A stretch of 64,000 bases of DNA from Candidatus Poribacteria bacterium (GCA_958295815.1 OY282374.1:2314856-2378855); one strand, 5' to 3'. Numbered from the stretch's first letter, positions 1 through 8,115 are shown. Translations and numbers: made by a program. The notes: generated by a model not told the origin, from the letters alone.

Positions 1-2
1 CA

Positions 3-1085
3 CACGCGCCCGGCTACAGAAAGCTGATTGACTGGACGGATGCCCCTATAATGCCGACCCCTGGGGCAGTTGGCGAGATCATCCAGACGGTTGCTGCACA
101 ACAGGATATTGCAGTCGTCGGTGTCGATATTGGTGGCGCGACAACCGATGTTTTCTCTGTTTTTAAAAACAGAGAAGCAGAATCAATCTTTAACCGGACC
201 GTCAGTGCCAACCTCGGTATGAGTTATAGCGTCTCTAATGTTCTCGCTGAAGCAGGTTTAGAAAACGTCCTGCGCTGGGTTCCGTTTGACATCGAGGTAG
301 GGGATCTCCGAAACCGAGTCAAGAACAAGATGATTCGTCCCACAACGATCCCACAAACCTTACAGGAGTTGATTCTTGAGCAGGCAATCGCACGGGAGGC
401 ACTCAGGCTTGCTTTTGAGCAACACAAACAACTTGCAGTTGAATTGCGCGGTGTTCAGCAACAGCGCACGATCTCTGAAGCCTTTGATCAATCGGAAAGT
501 GGTCAGACGCTCGTGGATATGCTCAATTTAGACATGCTCGTCGGTAGCGGTGGTGTTTTATCGCACGCACCCCGTCGGCAGCAAGCCATGCTCATGATGA
601 TAGATGCTTTCCAACCCGAAGGTATAACCCATCTCGCTGTTGACAGTATTTTCATGATGCCACAACTCGGTGTGCTCGCGCAGGTCAACGCAGAAGCCGC
701 CACCCAAGTCTTTGAACGAGATTGTCTCATCCATTTAGGTACTTGCATCTCCCCGATAAGCACTGGCAATGCCGGTGAGGCGTGTCTCTCGGTTGAAGTC
801 CATCTGCCTGGTAATCCACCTGTCACAGAGGATATCCCGTATGGTGAACTCCGTCTCTATCCACTCGGCTTAGGTGAAAAGGCATCAATGAAACTCCAAC
901 CCTCTCGACGGTGCGACCTCGGTGCCGGACGCGGCACTCCAATCGAGGCAGAGGTGATGGGTGGCGTCGTCGGATTGGTTATTGATACCCGGGGCAGACC
1001 CCTCGAAATCCCGACAGATTCCGCCGAGCGTGTCTCACAACTCACGAAGTGGCAAGCTGCATTAGACGCCTATCCGTCACGCTAA
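3..1085 (+). CDS. MutL-type (GlmL-like) ATPase, 3' part of gene
   Basis: The reading frame is open to the left window edge, so the true start lies outside; the first ATG at 51 is internal. The protein has an actin/ASKHA-type nucleotide-binding signature, V-D-I-G-G-A-T-T-D-V, near the visible N-terminus, preceded by the D-W-T-D-A-P and P-T-P-G-A-V segments usual in this family. Family members accompany adenosylcobalamin-dependent mutases such as glutamate mutase and are thought to protect or reactivate them. No mutase subunit is in the window, so the partner must lie to the left or elsewhere. The 3' end shows no hairpin terminator; a MITE starts 29 bases after the stop. Confidence 0.85.
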   Translation, partial: HAPGYRKLIDWTDAPIMPTPGAVGEIIQTVAAQQDIAVVGVDIGGATTDVFSVFKNREAESIFNRTVSANLGMSYSVSNVLAEAGLENVLRWVPFDIEVGDLRNRVKNKMIRPTTIPQTLQELILEQAIAREALRLAFEQHKQLAVELRGVQQQRTISEAFDQSESGQTLVDMLNLDMLVGSGGVLSHAPRRQQAMLMMIDAFQPEGITHLAVDSIFMMPQLGVLAQVNAEAATQVFERDCLIHLGTCISPISTGNAGEACLSVEVHLPGNPPVTEDIPYGELRLYPLGLGEKASMKLQPSRRCDLGAGRGTPIEAEVMGGVVGLVIDTRGRPLEIPTDSAERVSQLTKWQAALDAYPSR

Positions 1086-1113
1086 GGACTGATCCAACCG
1101 CGACCTTTTTTCC

Positions 1114-1255
1114 AGGGTCATTTAGTTTACCGATAATTTATATCCGGATGCCCGAACTTGTTCGGGACGCGATACAAGAACCCGAATAAATTCGGGCATC
1201 CAAACATAGGTATCCTTTACATATGCGAATTTATTTCTTAAAAGTAAATGCTCCT
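1114..1255. repeat. MITE family A, copy 1
   Basis: The left end reads AGGGTCATTTAGTTTACC and the right end is an imperfect inverted copy (AAAAGTAAATGCTCCT, 13 of 16 against the family end). The interior has a CCCGAACTTGTTCGGG palindrome and ATCCGGATG, both shared with the copy at 25245-25427. No coding capacity. It lies 17 bases upstream of the -35 box serving the gene at 1377. Confidence 0.65.
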
Positions 1256-1272
1256 AAATTTTTTTTACGCGC

Positions 1273-1301
1273 TTGACAAAATTATGTAAAAAATTTACAA
1301 T
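1273..1301 (+). promoter_or_regulatory. sigma-70 promoter for the gene at 1377
   Basis: TTGACA at 1273-1278 and TACAAT at 1296-1301 are separated by 17 bases in very A/T-rich DNA. The start codon follows about 75 bases downstream, with AAGGAGG just before it. Confidence 0.8.
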
Positions 1302-1376
1302 CTTTATATAGTGTATAAATTTTTAGTGAATCTAAACTACTTTCAGATTGGTTAGACCTTAAGGAGGACAATCTCA

Positions 1377-2210
1377 ATGAAAAGGTATTATCGACTCACG
1401 CTCGTAGTAGCGATTCTTTTCGTACTCGTTATGGGTGTATCTGAACTTGCATTCGCGCAGGGGAAAGTCAATATGAAAGGCGGCCCGCTACCTGAAAAGG
1501 AATGGTTGTCAAATCCTGGCGAAGGTGCACTGAATGAAGATCATTCGAAAAACAAAAATTGGATCACCTTGTGGTATGGTCCTGATGGCAACTATGAGAA
1601 CAATGGTGGGTTCGCTGGTTCCGCCCCCAAAGATCTTATCGACGAAGGCACCAATGGCAAAATAACACAGCTTGAACTTTCCACCGTTGAAGGTCTGAAA
1701 CTCACCCAGACTATCGATATAGCTTGGAAAGGTGCTAATGGTGGTACTAGGGGTTGGGAGATCTTTGAAATCGATCCAGCGGATGCGCATCACATGAATC
1801 GTGATGGTCCCGCCGATAACATGGATATGTATGCGATCTGTGTGATTGATGCGCCCCAAGACATGAAGTCTGTTATGTCCCCAGCGCATGATGACCACGC
1901 CCAGATCTGGATTAACGGCGAAAAGTGGTACAATAATTCCGCATGGACGGGTGCCGCAATGGAAGTCGATTTCAACATTGAAGTTGATTTGGTAAAAGGT
2001 GCGAATATCGTTCTATATCGATGTGGTGAATCTGGCGGTCATGCCTACATGAATCTGCACTTTGACGATAAAACTCACAACGACGCCGAAATCTATCCTC
2101 AAAAGGCGGATGACCAGGCAAGTTTCTTTGCCGAGATTGCTCGGGTCTTAGATGTAGAGGCTATCGGAAAGTTGACCACCACGTGGGGTGATATTAAACA
2201 GAACCGTTAA
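1377..2210 (+). CDS. secreted family-A protein, copy 1, with C-terminal W-G tag
   Basis: I do not recognise the family. The 277-residue protein starts with a classical signal peptide (residues 1-27, ending A-F-A-Q). Most of the rest is shared with the genes at 3833, 6268 and 7285. Conserved blocks include W-I-T-x-W-Y-G-P-x-G-N-Y-E-N-N-G, N-R-D-G-P-A-D-N, S-P-A-H-D-D-x-A-Q-I-W-I-N-G and G-E-S-G-G-x-A-Y. The Q-I-W-I-N-G / L-Y-R-C-G-E-S-G-G / N-L-H-F-D-D pattern suggests a beta-sandwich, possibly carbohydrate-binding; that is inference only. The protein ends with the tag K-L-T-T-T-W-G-D-I-K. AAGGAGG precedes the ATG. Confidence 0.85.
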   Translation: MKRYYRLTLVVAILFVLVMGVSELAFAQGKVNMKGGPLPEKEWLSNPGEGALNEDHSKNKNWITLWYGPDGNYENNGGFAGSAPKDLIDEGTNGKITQLELSTVEGLKLTQTIDIAWKGANGGTRGWEIFEIDPADAHHMNRDGPADNMDMYAICVIDAPQDMKSVMSPAHDDHAQIWINGEKWYNNSAWTGAAMEVDFNIEVDLVKGANIVLYRCGESGGHAYMNLHFDDKTHNDAEIYPQKADDQASFFAEIARVLDVEAIGKLTTTWGDIKQNR

Positions 2211-2225
2211 TCGATTAAACCAAAG

Positions 2226-2260
2226 CCCTCGCCTCTCTTTTGAGGCGGGGGTTTTTTCTT
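2226..2260 (+). terminator. rho-independent terminator after the gene at 1377
   Basis: CCCTCGCCTC pairs with GAGGCGGGGG (one G-T pair) around a six-base loop, followed by six T. It ends 16 bases after the stop codon and separates this gene from the kelch gene. Confidence 0.85.
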
Positions 2261-2277
2261 ATGTAAGCCATAAGTGA

Positions 2278-2283
2278 TATAAT
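2278..2283 (+). promoter_or_regulatory. possible -10 box for the kelch gene at 2354
   Basis: A perfect TATAAT in the context G-ATATAAT follows the terminator. The second kelch gene has the same ATATAAT at 4733-4739, at a similar place after its own terminator. No good -35 box is visible at either site. Confidence 0.4.
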
Positions 2284-2353
2284 TCGAAATAGCAGCTACA
2301 CAGCATTCGTTATCTCGGATCGCTCTTACCGGTAAATACCTTAGGAGAAACCC

Positions 2354-3433
2354 ATGTACACGAAATATAGAAACTTGAAATATTTTGTCGTGCTCCTATT
2401 TGTTGTCGGTATAACGTTGGAAAGCAGCATTGCTAACAGTTGGATCCAGAAAACTGAAATACCTACATCAAGAGTTGGTGCCGCAAAGGCTGTCGTCAAC
2501 GGTAAGATTTATCTCATCGGCGGTATAACATATAGCAACAGAGGCGGTCCGGGTATGTCCCCACTCTCGATCGTAGAGGTATATGACACACGGACCAATA
2601 CATGGCACAAAGGCACAGATATGCCAACCCCGCGAAGTAGTGTTCGAGGGGCTGCTGTTGATGGCAAGATTTACGTCTTCGGTGGGTGGAATCAAAATAA
2701 AGTCCGCGGCATTAAGCAGAAAAAAATAGTGGAGGTCTACGATCCAGAAACGGATACGTGGGAGAGAAAACGGGACATGACGAGTTTCCGAAGTTTTGGT
2801 GCTGCTGTTGTTGATGGAAAGGTATACGCTGTCGGTGGAAGTATTTTTAATGAATTCCAGCGTAAATGGGAGGCTACTGACATCGTTGAAGTCTATGACC
2901 CAGCAACCGATAGATGGAAAAAGATTGGAAAAATGCCAGCACAACCAAAGCGAGAATCTTTCTCTACAGCGGTAGCAAACGATAATATCTATGTTATCGG
3001 TGGTAAGGATCGGGATTTGGCGAGACTCGGCAACCAAATGTATCTTGCAAGTATTGAGGAATACAACCCACGGACAAACCTGTGGCGAAAGGTAACGGAT
3101 ATGCCCTTTCTCAAATTGGCGTATGCAACTGCCTCTGCTGGAAACCAAATCTACCTTATTGGCGGATACGGCTTGGATGATAAGGCGAGAGGCCAACTTG
3201 CATCCGTGGATGTTTATGATCCAGTCGCACGTAGATGGGATGTGGCACCCCCGATGCTGCAATCAAAGACTACAACCGCTGTAGTTGTGGACGGCACAAT
3301 TTATGTACTCGGTGGCTTTATAGGAAGCGCGAGGTATTCACCCATAGTTGAGGCTTTTGATACTGGCTTTCATTCTGTTGACCCAAGAGACAAACTTTCA
3401 ACAACTTGGGGCAAACTGAAGAAATCGAACTGA
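2354..3433 (+). CDS. secreted kelch-repeat beta-propeller, copy 1, with C-terminal W-G tag
   Basis: A 359-residue protein with an N-terminal signal segment (about residues 9-28) and six kelch blades. Each blade runs (D/N)-G-x-I-Y-x-x-G-G, then V-E-x-Y-D-P-x-T-x-x-W and a D-M-P-like turn. The last, short blade probably closes the propeller with N-terminal strand(s). It ends with K-L-S-T-T-W-G-K-L-K, the same tail as the neighbouring, otherwise unrelated family-A proteins. TTAGGAG precedes the ATG. Kelch propellers usually bind proteins or glycans; no catalytic signature (such as galactose oxidase) is evident. Its paralogue is at 4770. Confidence 0.9.
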   Translation: MYTKYRNLKYFVVLLFVVGITLESSIANSWIQKTEIPTSRVGAAKAVVNGKIYLIGGITYSNRGGPGMSPLSIVEVYDTRTNTWHKGTDMPTPRSSVRGAAVDGKIYVFGGWNQNKVRGIKQKKIVEVYDPETDTWERKRDMTSFRSFGAAVVDGKVYAVGGSIFNEFQRKWEATDIVEVYDPATDRWKKIGKMPAQPKRESFSTAVANDNIYVIGGKDRDLARLGNQMYLASIEEYNPRTNLWRKVTDMPFLKLAYATASAGNQIYLIGGYGLDDKARGQLASVDVYDPVARRWDVAPPMLQSKTTTAVVVDGTIYVLGGFIGSARYSPIVEAFDTGFHSVDPRDKLSTTWGKLKKSN

Positions 3434-3546
3434 TTTCTGTTTATAAAAAGTGGCGTCACATAGCCATTTACCAGATTTCCAGTTACTGGAAGGTCCCTAT
3501 TTCAGGCCTAACTGCTTCTTGCAAATAATCCCTCCTCCAATCCGCT

Positions 3547-3567
3547 GGCGAGGTTTCTAACCTCGCC
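3547..3567. repeat. palindromic repeat, GGCGAGGT type
   Basis: GGCGAGGTT and AACCTCGCC form a perfect 9-bp stem. Related hairpins occur at 6057-6100 and 63355-63376, always between genes. Confidence 0.55.
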
Positions 3568-3600
3568 ATTACCTGCTTCTCACCAATAACCAAAAAATAT

Positions 3601-3629
3601 TTGACAAATTTATGCCACAATGTTATATT
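3601..3629 (+). promoter_or_regulatory. sigma-70 promoter for the gene at 3833
   Basis: TTGACA at 3601-3606 and TATATT at 3624-3629 are separated by 17 bases. The predicted start of transcription is only a few bases before the MITE at 3640, so the element would be transcribed in the leader. Confidence 0.8.
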
Positions 3630-3639
3630 GAATCGCAAC

Positions 3640-3758
3640 AGGGTCGTTTAGTCATCCGATAGTTTCGATCTTTGGCACAAGTTCCCTTCTTGTAGGATCG
3701 AGCTCCTGCTCGCGACTTTCACATTAAAATGGGTAAAATCCCAAAACTAAATAGCCCT
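3640..3758. repeat. MITE family A, copy 2
   Basis: The ends are AGGGTCGTTTAGTCATCC and CCAAAACTAAATAGCCCT, imperfect inverted repeats. The interior (GGATCGAGCTCCTGCTCGCGACTTTC and neighbours) matches the copy at 5843-5963 in reverse orientation. It lies between the promoter and the start codon of the gene at 3833. Confidence 0.75.
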
Positions 3759-3832
3759 ATAATCACAATGTTTTCTATTGCAGAAAATCCGCAGTAATTT
3801 TCACGGGAATAAACCTAAGGAGGTATGTCCGT

Positions 3833-4663
3833 ATGAAGAAACTGTATCAATGCACTCTCGCAATAGCGATAGTGTATGCATTAGCTACGAGCGTTTCCCC
3901 TTTAGCACTCGCGCAAAAGGCAAACTTAAAAGGCGGTCCTTTAAAAGAGAAGGATTGGCTGGTGAATCCAAAAGAGGGACACCTCAATGAAAACCACGCA
4001 GCTAATAAAAATTGGATTACCAAGTGGTATGGACCCGAGGGGAACTATGAAAATAATGGAACTTTCCAGGTTTCCGGTAAGATAGACCTAATTGACGAAG
4101 GTACCAATGGCAAGCTGACGCAGCCTGAACTTTCAACCGTCGCAGGCTTGAAGAAGACCCAAACCATTAAAATGGCATGGGATAAGAAGCACGGTGGCAC
4201 TCGGGAGTGGACGGTCTTTGAACTTGATCCGGCAGTCCAAGATAATATGAATCGTGACGGTCCCGCAGATAACATTGATACCTACGTTATGTGTGTCGTT
4301 GCCGCTCCCAAAGATATGAAAGCCGTGATGTCTCCCGCTCATGACGACCATGCACAGATTTGGATTAATGGTGATAAATGGTACAATAATACGGCATGGA
4401 CGGGTGCCGCACAAGAGGTAGATTACAACATCGAAATCGATTTGCAAAAAGGTGCCAATGTCGTTCTTTACCGGTGTGGTGAATCCGGTGGTGCGGCGTA
4501 TATCAACTTGCATTTTGACGATAATACGCATAGGGTCTGCAAAATCTACCCCGATAAATCGAAAGACCAGAAAAGTTTCTTCAGTGAAGTTGCTGGGATC
4601 TTGCCTGTTGAGCCGAGGGGTAAGGCAACAACAACTTGGGCTGATCTCAAACGGAACGAGTAA
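3833..4663 (+). CDS. secreted family-A protein, copy 2, with C-terminal W-G tag
   Basis: A 276-residue paralogue of the protein at 1377, with a signal peptide (residues 1-27, ending A-L-A-Q). The same blocks are conserved, including W-Y-G-P-E-G-N-Y-E-N-N-G, M-N-R-D-G-P-A-D-N and S-P-A-H-D-D-H-A-Q-I-W-I-N-G. It ends with K-A-T-T-T-W-A-D-L-K. TAAGGAGG lies 11 bases before the ATG. A 200-base leader that includes a MITE separates it from its promoter. Function unknown. It alternates with the kelch genes, so family-A and kelch proteins may act together. Confidence 0.85.
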   Translation: MKKLYQCTLAIAIVYALATSVSPLALAQKANLKGGPLKEKDWLVNPKEGHLNENHAANKNWITKWYGPEGNYENNGTFQVSGKIDLIDEGTNGKLTQPELSTVAGLKKTQTIKMAWDKKHGGTREWTVFELDPAVQDNMNRDGPADNIDTYVMCVVAAPKDMKAVMSPAHDDHAQIWINGDKWYNNTAWTGAAQEVDYNIEIDLQKGANVVLYRCGESGGAAYINLHFDDNTHRVCKIYPDKSKDQKSFFSEVAGILPVEPRGKATTTWADLKRNE

Positions 4664-4669
4664 ACGATA

Positions 4670-4704
4670 ATCCCTGTCTCTCTCATGAGGCGGGGATTTT
4701 TCTT
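4670..4704 (+). terminator. rho-independent terminator after the gene at 3833
   Basis: ATCCCTGTCTC pairs with GAGGCGGGGAT (two G-T pairs) around a six-base loop, followed by a T-run. It is clearly related to the terminator at 2226, supporting duplication of the whole unit. Confidence 0.8.
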
Positions 4705-4733
4705 ATCTGTTTCTGCCACTGCCACCACTCAGA

Positions 4734-4739
4734 TATAAT
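4734..4739 (+). promoter_or_regulatory. possible -10 box for the kelch gene at 4770
   Basis: A perfect TATAAT in the same G/A-ATATAAT context as the site at 2278, 31 bases before the start codon. The -35 region is weak. Confidence 0.4.
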
Positions 4740-4769
4740 CGCTACCATCAAACCATAAGGAGCAACCCC

Positions 4770-5837
4770 ATGTTTCCTAAATACAGACACTTCCAATGGA
4801 TTTTCACACTCCTATTTCTTGTTGCGAACAGTGCTGCCGGTTGGCATCAAGTATCCGAATTACCGACGTTGAGGGTTGCCAAAGCAGCTGCTACCGTTGG
4901 AGATAATATCTATCTCATCGGCGGTATCAATGAGGACGAGAATTTAGGGGGTGGTGCGCCTGCTCTTTCAAGGGTGGATGTTTACGACGCACTGACAAAT
5001 ACATGGCACCGAGCTGCGGATATGCTAACGCCACGAATCGCACCGCAGGCTGCCGTTTTTTCCAGCGATATCTATGTGTTTGGTGGATACAATCGGATGG
5101 CGTTTCGCGGTGAGTTTTACAAAAAAATTGTTGAAATGTATGACACTCGAACTGACACGTGGGTGAAGAAACGGGACATGCCCACACTTCGCCGGAATTT
5201 CGGGACTGCTGTTGTTGATGGAAAAATATACGTCATCGGTGGCAGTGTTCACGACAAAAAGTTCGGTAAGCAGGTGTCTACAGGTCTCGTTGAGGCATAC
5301 GATCCACTGACCGATAGATGGGAGAAGCGCGCAAATATGCCGACAAAACGCGGTCGAATTAATGTGGCTGTCGTGGATGGTAAAATCTATGTTATTGGTG
5401 GGCATATTTTGCTACAACAGGGACTGGGTCATTTTGTTGACCGTTTTTCTAAACGGATTGAGGAATATAATCCAAAAACCAACCAGTGGCGTAAACTCCG
5501 TGACATGCCGAATTTCAAATATGCATTTACAACCGTTGTTGTCGATCACGAGATTTACACAATGGGTGGCTATGATATGGACGATAGTTTAAAACGTCTT
5601 GACCTCGTAGAGGTTTATAATCCGAAGTTCAATAAGTGGCGTCCATCCGAGCCTATGCTAACACCAAAATTGACAGTAGCGGCGGTCGCCAACGGTAAAA
5701 TCTATCTCTTGGGGGGTAGAGGAGAAAGTGGCAGATTCTCTCCAATCGTTGAAGCGTATGACACCGGTTTTCGAGCTGTTGATGCTAAAGGCAAAGTCTC
5801 GACACGCTGGGGAGAACTGAAAAAAACCAATGAATGA
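4770..5837 (+). CDS. secreted kelch-repeat beta-propeller, copy 2, with C-terminal W-G tag
   Basis: A 355-residue paralogue of the kelch protein at 2354: signal peptide (about residues 6-24), six kelch blades with the G-K-I-Y-x-I-G-G and V-E-x-Y-D signatures, and a terminal tag K-V-S-T-R-W-G-E-L-K. The tag has Arg where most copies have Thr. TAAGGAG lies before the ATG. It follows family-A copy 2 just as kelch 1 follows copy 1, so the two gene pairs look like one duplicated cassette. Confidence 0.9.
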   Translation: MFPKYRHFQWIFTLLFLVANSAAGWHQVSELPTLRVAKAAATVGDNIYLIGGINEDENLGGGAPALSRVDVYDALTNTWHRAADMLTPRIAPQAAVFSSDIYVFGGYNRMAFRGEFYKKIVEMYDTRTDTWVKKRDMPTLRRNFGTAVVDGKIYVIGGSVHDKKFGKQVSTGLVEAYDPLTDRWEKRANMPTKRGRINVAVVDGKIYVIGGHILLQQGLGHFVDRFSKRIEEYNPKTNQWRKLRDMPNFKYAFTTVVVDHEIYTMGGYDMDDSLKRLDLVEVYNPKFNKWRPSEPMLTPKLTVAAVANGKIYLLGGRGESGRFSPIVEAYDTGFRAVDAKGKVSTRWGELKKTNE

Positions 5838-5842
5838 CCTTT

Positions 5843-5963
5843 AAGGCTATTTAGTTTTCGGCTATTTTGTCCATTTTCATAGGAAAGTCGCGATCAGGAA
5901 CTTGCTCCTACATCGAAAAGTCGGGAATCGGAGTTCCCTCCTACAGAAGAACTGAATGACCCT
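5843..5963. repeat. MITE family A, copy 3
   Basis: The ends are AAGGCTATTTAGTTTTCGG and AGAACTGAATGACCCT. The interior contains AAGTCGCGATCAGGAACTTG and CTCCTAC, which match copy 2 in reverse orientation. It ends 17 bases before the -35 box of the next promoter. Confidence 0.75.
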
Positions 5964-5980
5964 AATGACTTGGATTATTC

Positions 5981-6009
5981 TTGACAAATTTTAACGAACA
6001 GATTATAAT
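5981..6009 (+). promoter_or_regulatory. perfect-consensus sigma-70 promoter
   Basis: TTGACA at 5981-5986 and TATAAT at 6004-6009 with a 17-base spacer. Transcription should start near 6016, about 40 bases before a terminator-like hairpin and 250 bases before the gene at 6268. Confidence 0.85.
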
Positions 6010-6056
6010 GTCCTATAATATTATTTCATAAATGCAATTTTGTTAGTTTTCGCTGG

Positions 6057-6108
6057 CGAGGTTTTTCAGAAGAACCCGTATCAGGTTCTTTCAAACCTCG
6101 TTTTTTTT
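6057..6108 (+). terminator. terminator-like hairpin in the leader of the gene at 6268
   Basis: An outer stem CGAGGTTT/AAACCTCG (6057-6064 with 6093-6100) encloses an inner stem AAGAACC/GGTTCTT (6070-6076 with 6084-6090), followed by eight T. It would stop transcripts from the 5981 promoter after about 90 bases, giving a small RNA or acting as an attenuator. The outer stem resembles the GGCGAGGT palindromes at 3547 and 63355, so it may have been recruited from a repeat. Confidence 0.6.
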
Positions 6109-6267
6109 GCCCTATCAGGATAGAAATGTTTATGAGATAAGACGTATGTAGTAGATAAAACTGTAATGCATCCAGCGTTACATCAATCCAATTAACTTCC
6201 AATCAAAAAGGCAGGCCGCCAAAACCTGTTATTATGTTTTGAAATCTTTATAAGGAGAACTTTATTA

Positions 6268-7101
6268 ATGAAAATATTTTACCAATGGACGCTCACGACA
6301 GCGATTATGTTTGCTTTGGTTGTGAGTATAGCGCAATTCGCCTCTGCACAAGGCAAAGTTAACATTGACGGTGGTCCGATTGCAGAGAAAGATTGGTTGG
6401 CAAACCCTAAAGTAGCTGCACTCAACGAGGATCATTCAGGGGAAAAGACGTGGATCACCAAATGGTACGGTCCCGATGGCAACTATGAGAACAACGGTGG
6501 ATTCGCTGGTTCCGCACCTAAAGATCTCATTGAGGAAGCTACTAACGGTAAGTTGACCCAAGTGAAACTTTCAACTGCGTCGGGTTTGAAATTGACACAG
6601 ACTGTGGATATCAACTGGAAAAAGGCGAACGGTGGTCCCCGTGAATGGACTGTCTTTGAACTGAACCCCGCTGATGGCAACAATATGAATAGAGACGGTC
6701 CCGCTGACAATATTGATACTTATGGAATCGTCGTTGTTAAAGCGCCCAAGGACATGAAAGCTGTTATGTCTCCTGCGCACGATGACTACGCCCAGATCTG
6801 GATTAACGGCGAAAAATGGTACAACAACTCCGCATGGACAGGTGCCGCGCTCCAAGTTGACTACAACATTGAAGTCGATTTACAAAAAGGTGGCAATGTT
6901 GTCCTCTACCGGGTAGGTGAATCCGGGGGTTCAGCATACATAAACCTACACTTTGACGATAATACGCACAAAGTCTGCGATATCTATCCCGATAAATCAA
7001 AGGACCAGAAGGGTTTCCTTAGCGAAGTCGCTAGTGCTCTGTCTGTTGAACCGGCGGATAAGTTGACGACCACGTGGGCAGATATTAAGAGAAATGACTA
7101 A
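6268..7101 (+). CDS. secreted family-A protein, copy 3, with C-terminal W-G tag
   Basis: A 277-residue paralogue closest in appearance to copy 1 (shared G-F-A-G-S-A-P-K-D-L-I and F-A-x-A-Q-G-K-V-N). It has a signal peptide (residues 1-27) and the conserved S-P-A-H-D-D-Y-A-Q-I-W-I-N-G block. The Cys found in the L-Y-R-C-G-E-S-G-G block of the other three copies is Val here. It ends with K-L-T-T-T-W-A-D-I-K. AAGGAG lies before the ATG. No kelch gene follows, unlike copies 1 and 2. Function unknown. Confidence 0.85.
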   Translation: MKIFYQWTLTTAIMFALVVSIAQFASAQGKVNIDGGPIAEKDWLANPKVAALNEDHSGEKTWITKWYGPDGNYENNGGFAGSAPKDLIEEATNGKLTQVKLSTASGLKLTQTVDINWKKANGGPREWTVFELNPADGNNMNRDGPADNIDTYGIVVVKAPKDMKAVMSPAHDDYAQIWINGEKWYNNSAWTGAALQVDYNIEVDLQKGGNVVLYRVGESGGSAYINLHFDDNTHKVCDIYPDKSKDQKGFLSEVASALSVEPADKLTTTWADIKRND

Positions 7102-7126
7102 ACAGCCCATTTTTTTGTTCATTCAC

Positions 7127-7155
7127 TTGACAAATTTCCGTCATGATGTTAGAAT
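7127..7155 (+). promoter_or_regulatory. sigma-70 promoter for the gene at 7285
   Basis: TTGACA at 7127-7132 and TAGAAT at 7150-7155 with a 17-base spacer. The leader is about 120 bases long. Confidence 0.75.
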
Positions 7156-7284
7156 AATTAGTAAATTGTAATGCTGAACGCTATTTAAGCGTTTTATAAC
7201 ATGTTAGTAAACTTAGGAAGCACGATGACGCGACCTAAGTCGTTTCAACTCTATAATTAACCTATAAAAAGGATATAGTAATAG

Positions 7285-8115
7285 ATGAAAAGATTTGATA
7301 CATTTGCACTCGCAATTGCGATTATTTTCGCTTTAGCTATGAGTTTCACACCGCATGTGTTCGCAGCTAACCTGATCCAAGGCGGACCTCTGGCGGATGA
7401 CGTGCTTTTAGAAGATCCAGATCCGAACGGTGACGACCTGAGAGATGATCGTAGTGGTAATGACTCGTGGATTACCCTGTGGTACGGACCCGACGGTAAC
7501 TATGAAAACAACGGCGGTTTCGCAGCTTCAGCTCCAATCGATCTTATTTCTGAAGGTAGCGGCGGTGAATTGACCCAAGAGTCGCTCTCAACAATTGATG
7601 GCTTGCTCATGACGCAAGACATCGATATGGAATGGGGCGATGACAACGGTGGAACCCGCGCGTGGACTGTCTTTGAATTAGATCCCACAGACGGCAACCA
7701 TATGAATAGAGACGGACCCGCTGACAATGTTGATACCTACGTTATTGCAGTCCTCGATGCGCCGAGTGCTATGACATCCGTGATGTCACCCGCACACGAT
7801 GATTACGCACAGATCTGGATCAATGGTGATAAATGGTACAACAATTCCAGGTGGACAGGCGCAGCACAAACGGTTCTTCACGACGTTGAAGTTGAGTTAC
7901 AAAAAGGCGTGAACGTCCTGCTTTACCGGTGTGGTGAATCGGGTGGTTCTGCATATTTGAACTTGCACTTTGATGATGCAACTAACGATGCTGTTACCAT
8001 CCTTCCGGAAGCTGGCATGGATGCAGGTTCCTTCTTTGATGCAGTCGCTGCGAGCGTTGATGTTGAGGCCAAAGGGAAATTAGCAACCACTTGGGCGGAC
8101 ATCAAACGCAAATAA
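7285..8115 (+). CDS. secreted family-A protein, copy 4 (acidic variant), with C-terminal W-G tag
   Basis: A 276-residue paralogue with a signal peptide (residues 1-28, ending V-F-A-A). It keeps W-Y-G-P-D-G-N-Y-E-N-N-G-G-F, N-R-D-G-P-A-D-N, S-P-A-H-D-D-Y-A-Q-I-W-I-N-G and L-Y-R-C-G-E-S-G-G. Many positions that are Lys in the other copies are Asp or Glu here, most densely in the first 40 mature residues, so it is clearly more acidic. It ends with K-L-A-T-T-W-A-D-I-K and stops soon after. AAAGGAT precedes the ATG. Function unknown. Confidence 0.85.
   Translation: MKRFDTFALAIAIIFALAMSFTPHVFAANLIQGGPLADDVLLEDPDPNGDDLRDDRSGNDSWITLWYGPDGNYENNGGFAASAPIDLISEGSGGELTQESLSTIDGLLMTQDIDMEWGDDNGGTRAWTVFELDPTDGNHMNRDGPADNVDTYVIAVLDAPSAMTSVMSPAHDDYAQIWINGDKWYNNSRWTGAAQTVLHDVEVELQKGVNVLLYRCGESGGSAYLNLHFDDATNDAVTILPEAGMDAGSFFDAVAASVDVEAKGKLATTWADIKRK

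Larger units (their letters stand above)
3434..3832. other. intergenic region between kelch 1 and family-A copy 2
   Basis: About 400 bases without a gene. It contains a palindromic repeat at 3547-3567 (GGCGAGGTT and AACCTCGCC around a short loop), a strong sigma-70 promoter at 3601-3629 and a MITE family A copy at 3640-3758. Confidence 0.7.
5838..6267. other. intergenic region upstream of family-A copy 3
   Basis: About 430 bases holding a MITE (5843-5963), a consensus promoter (5981-6009) and a strong terminator-like hairpin (6057-6108). The last ~155 bases before the gene show nothing I can name. Confidence 0.7.

Noticed and set aside
2468..3262. A 264-codon minus-strand frame opposite kelch gene 1
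   Set aside because: It is antisense to a clear six-bladed kelch protein and its length follows from the codon use of that gene. The other kelch gene has a similar shadow frame.
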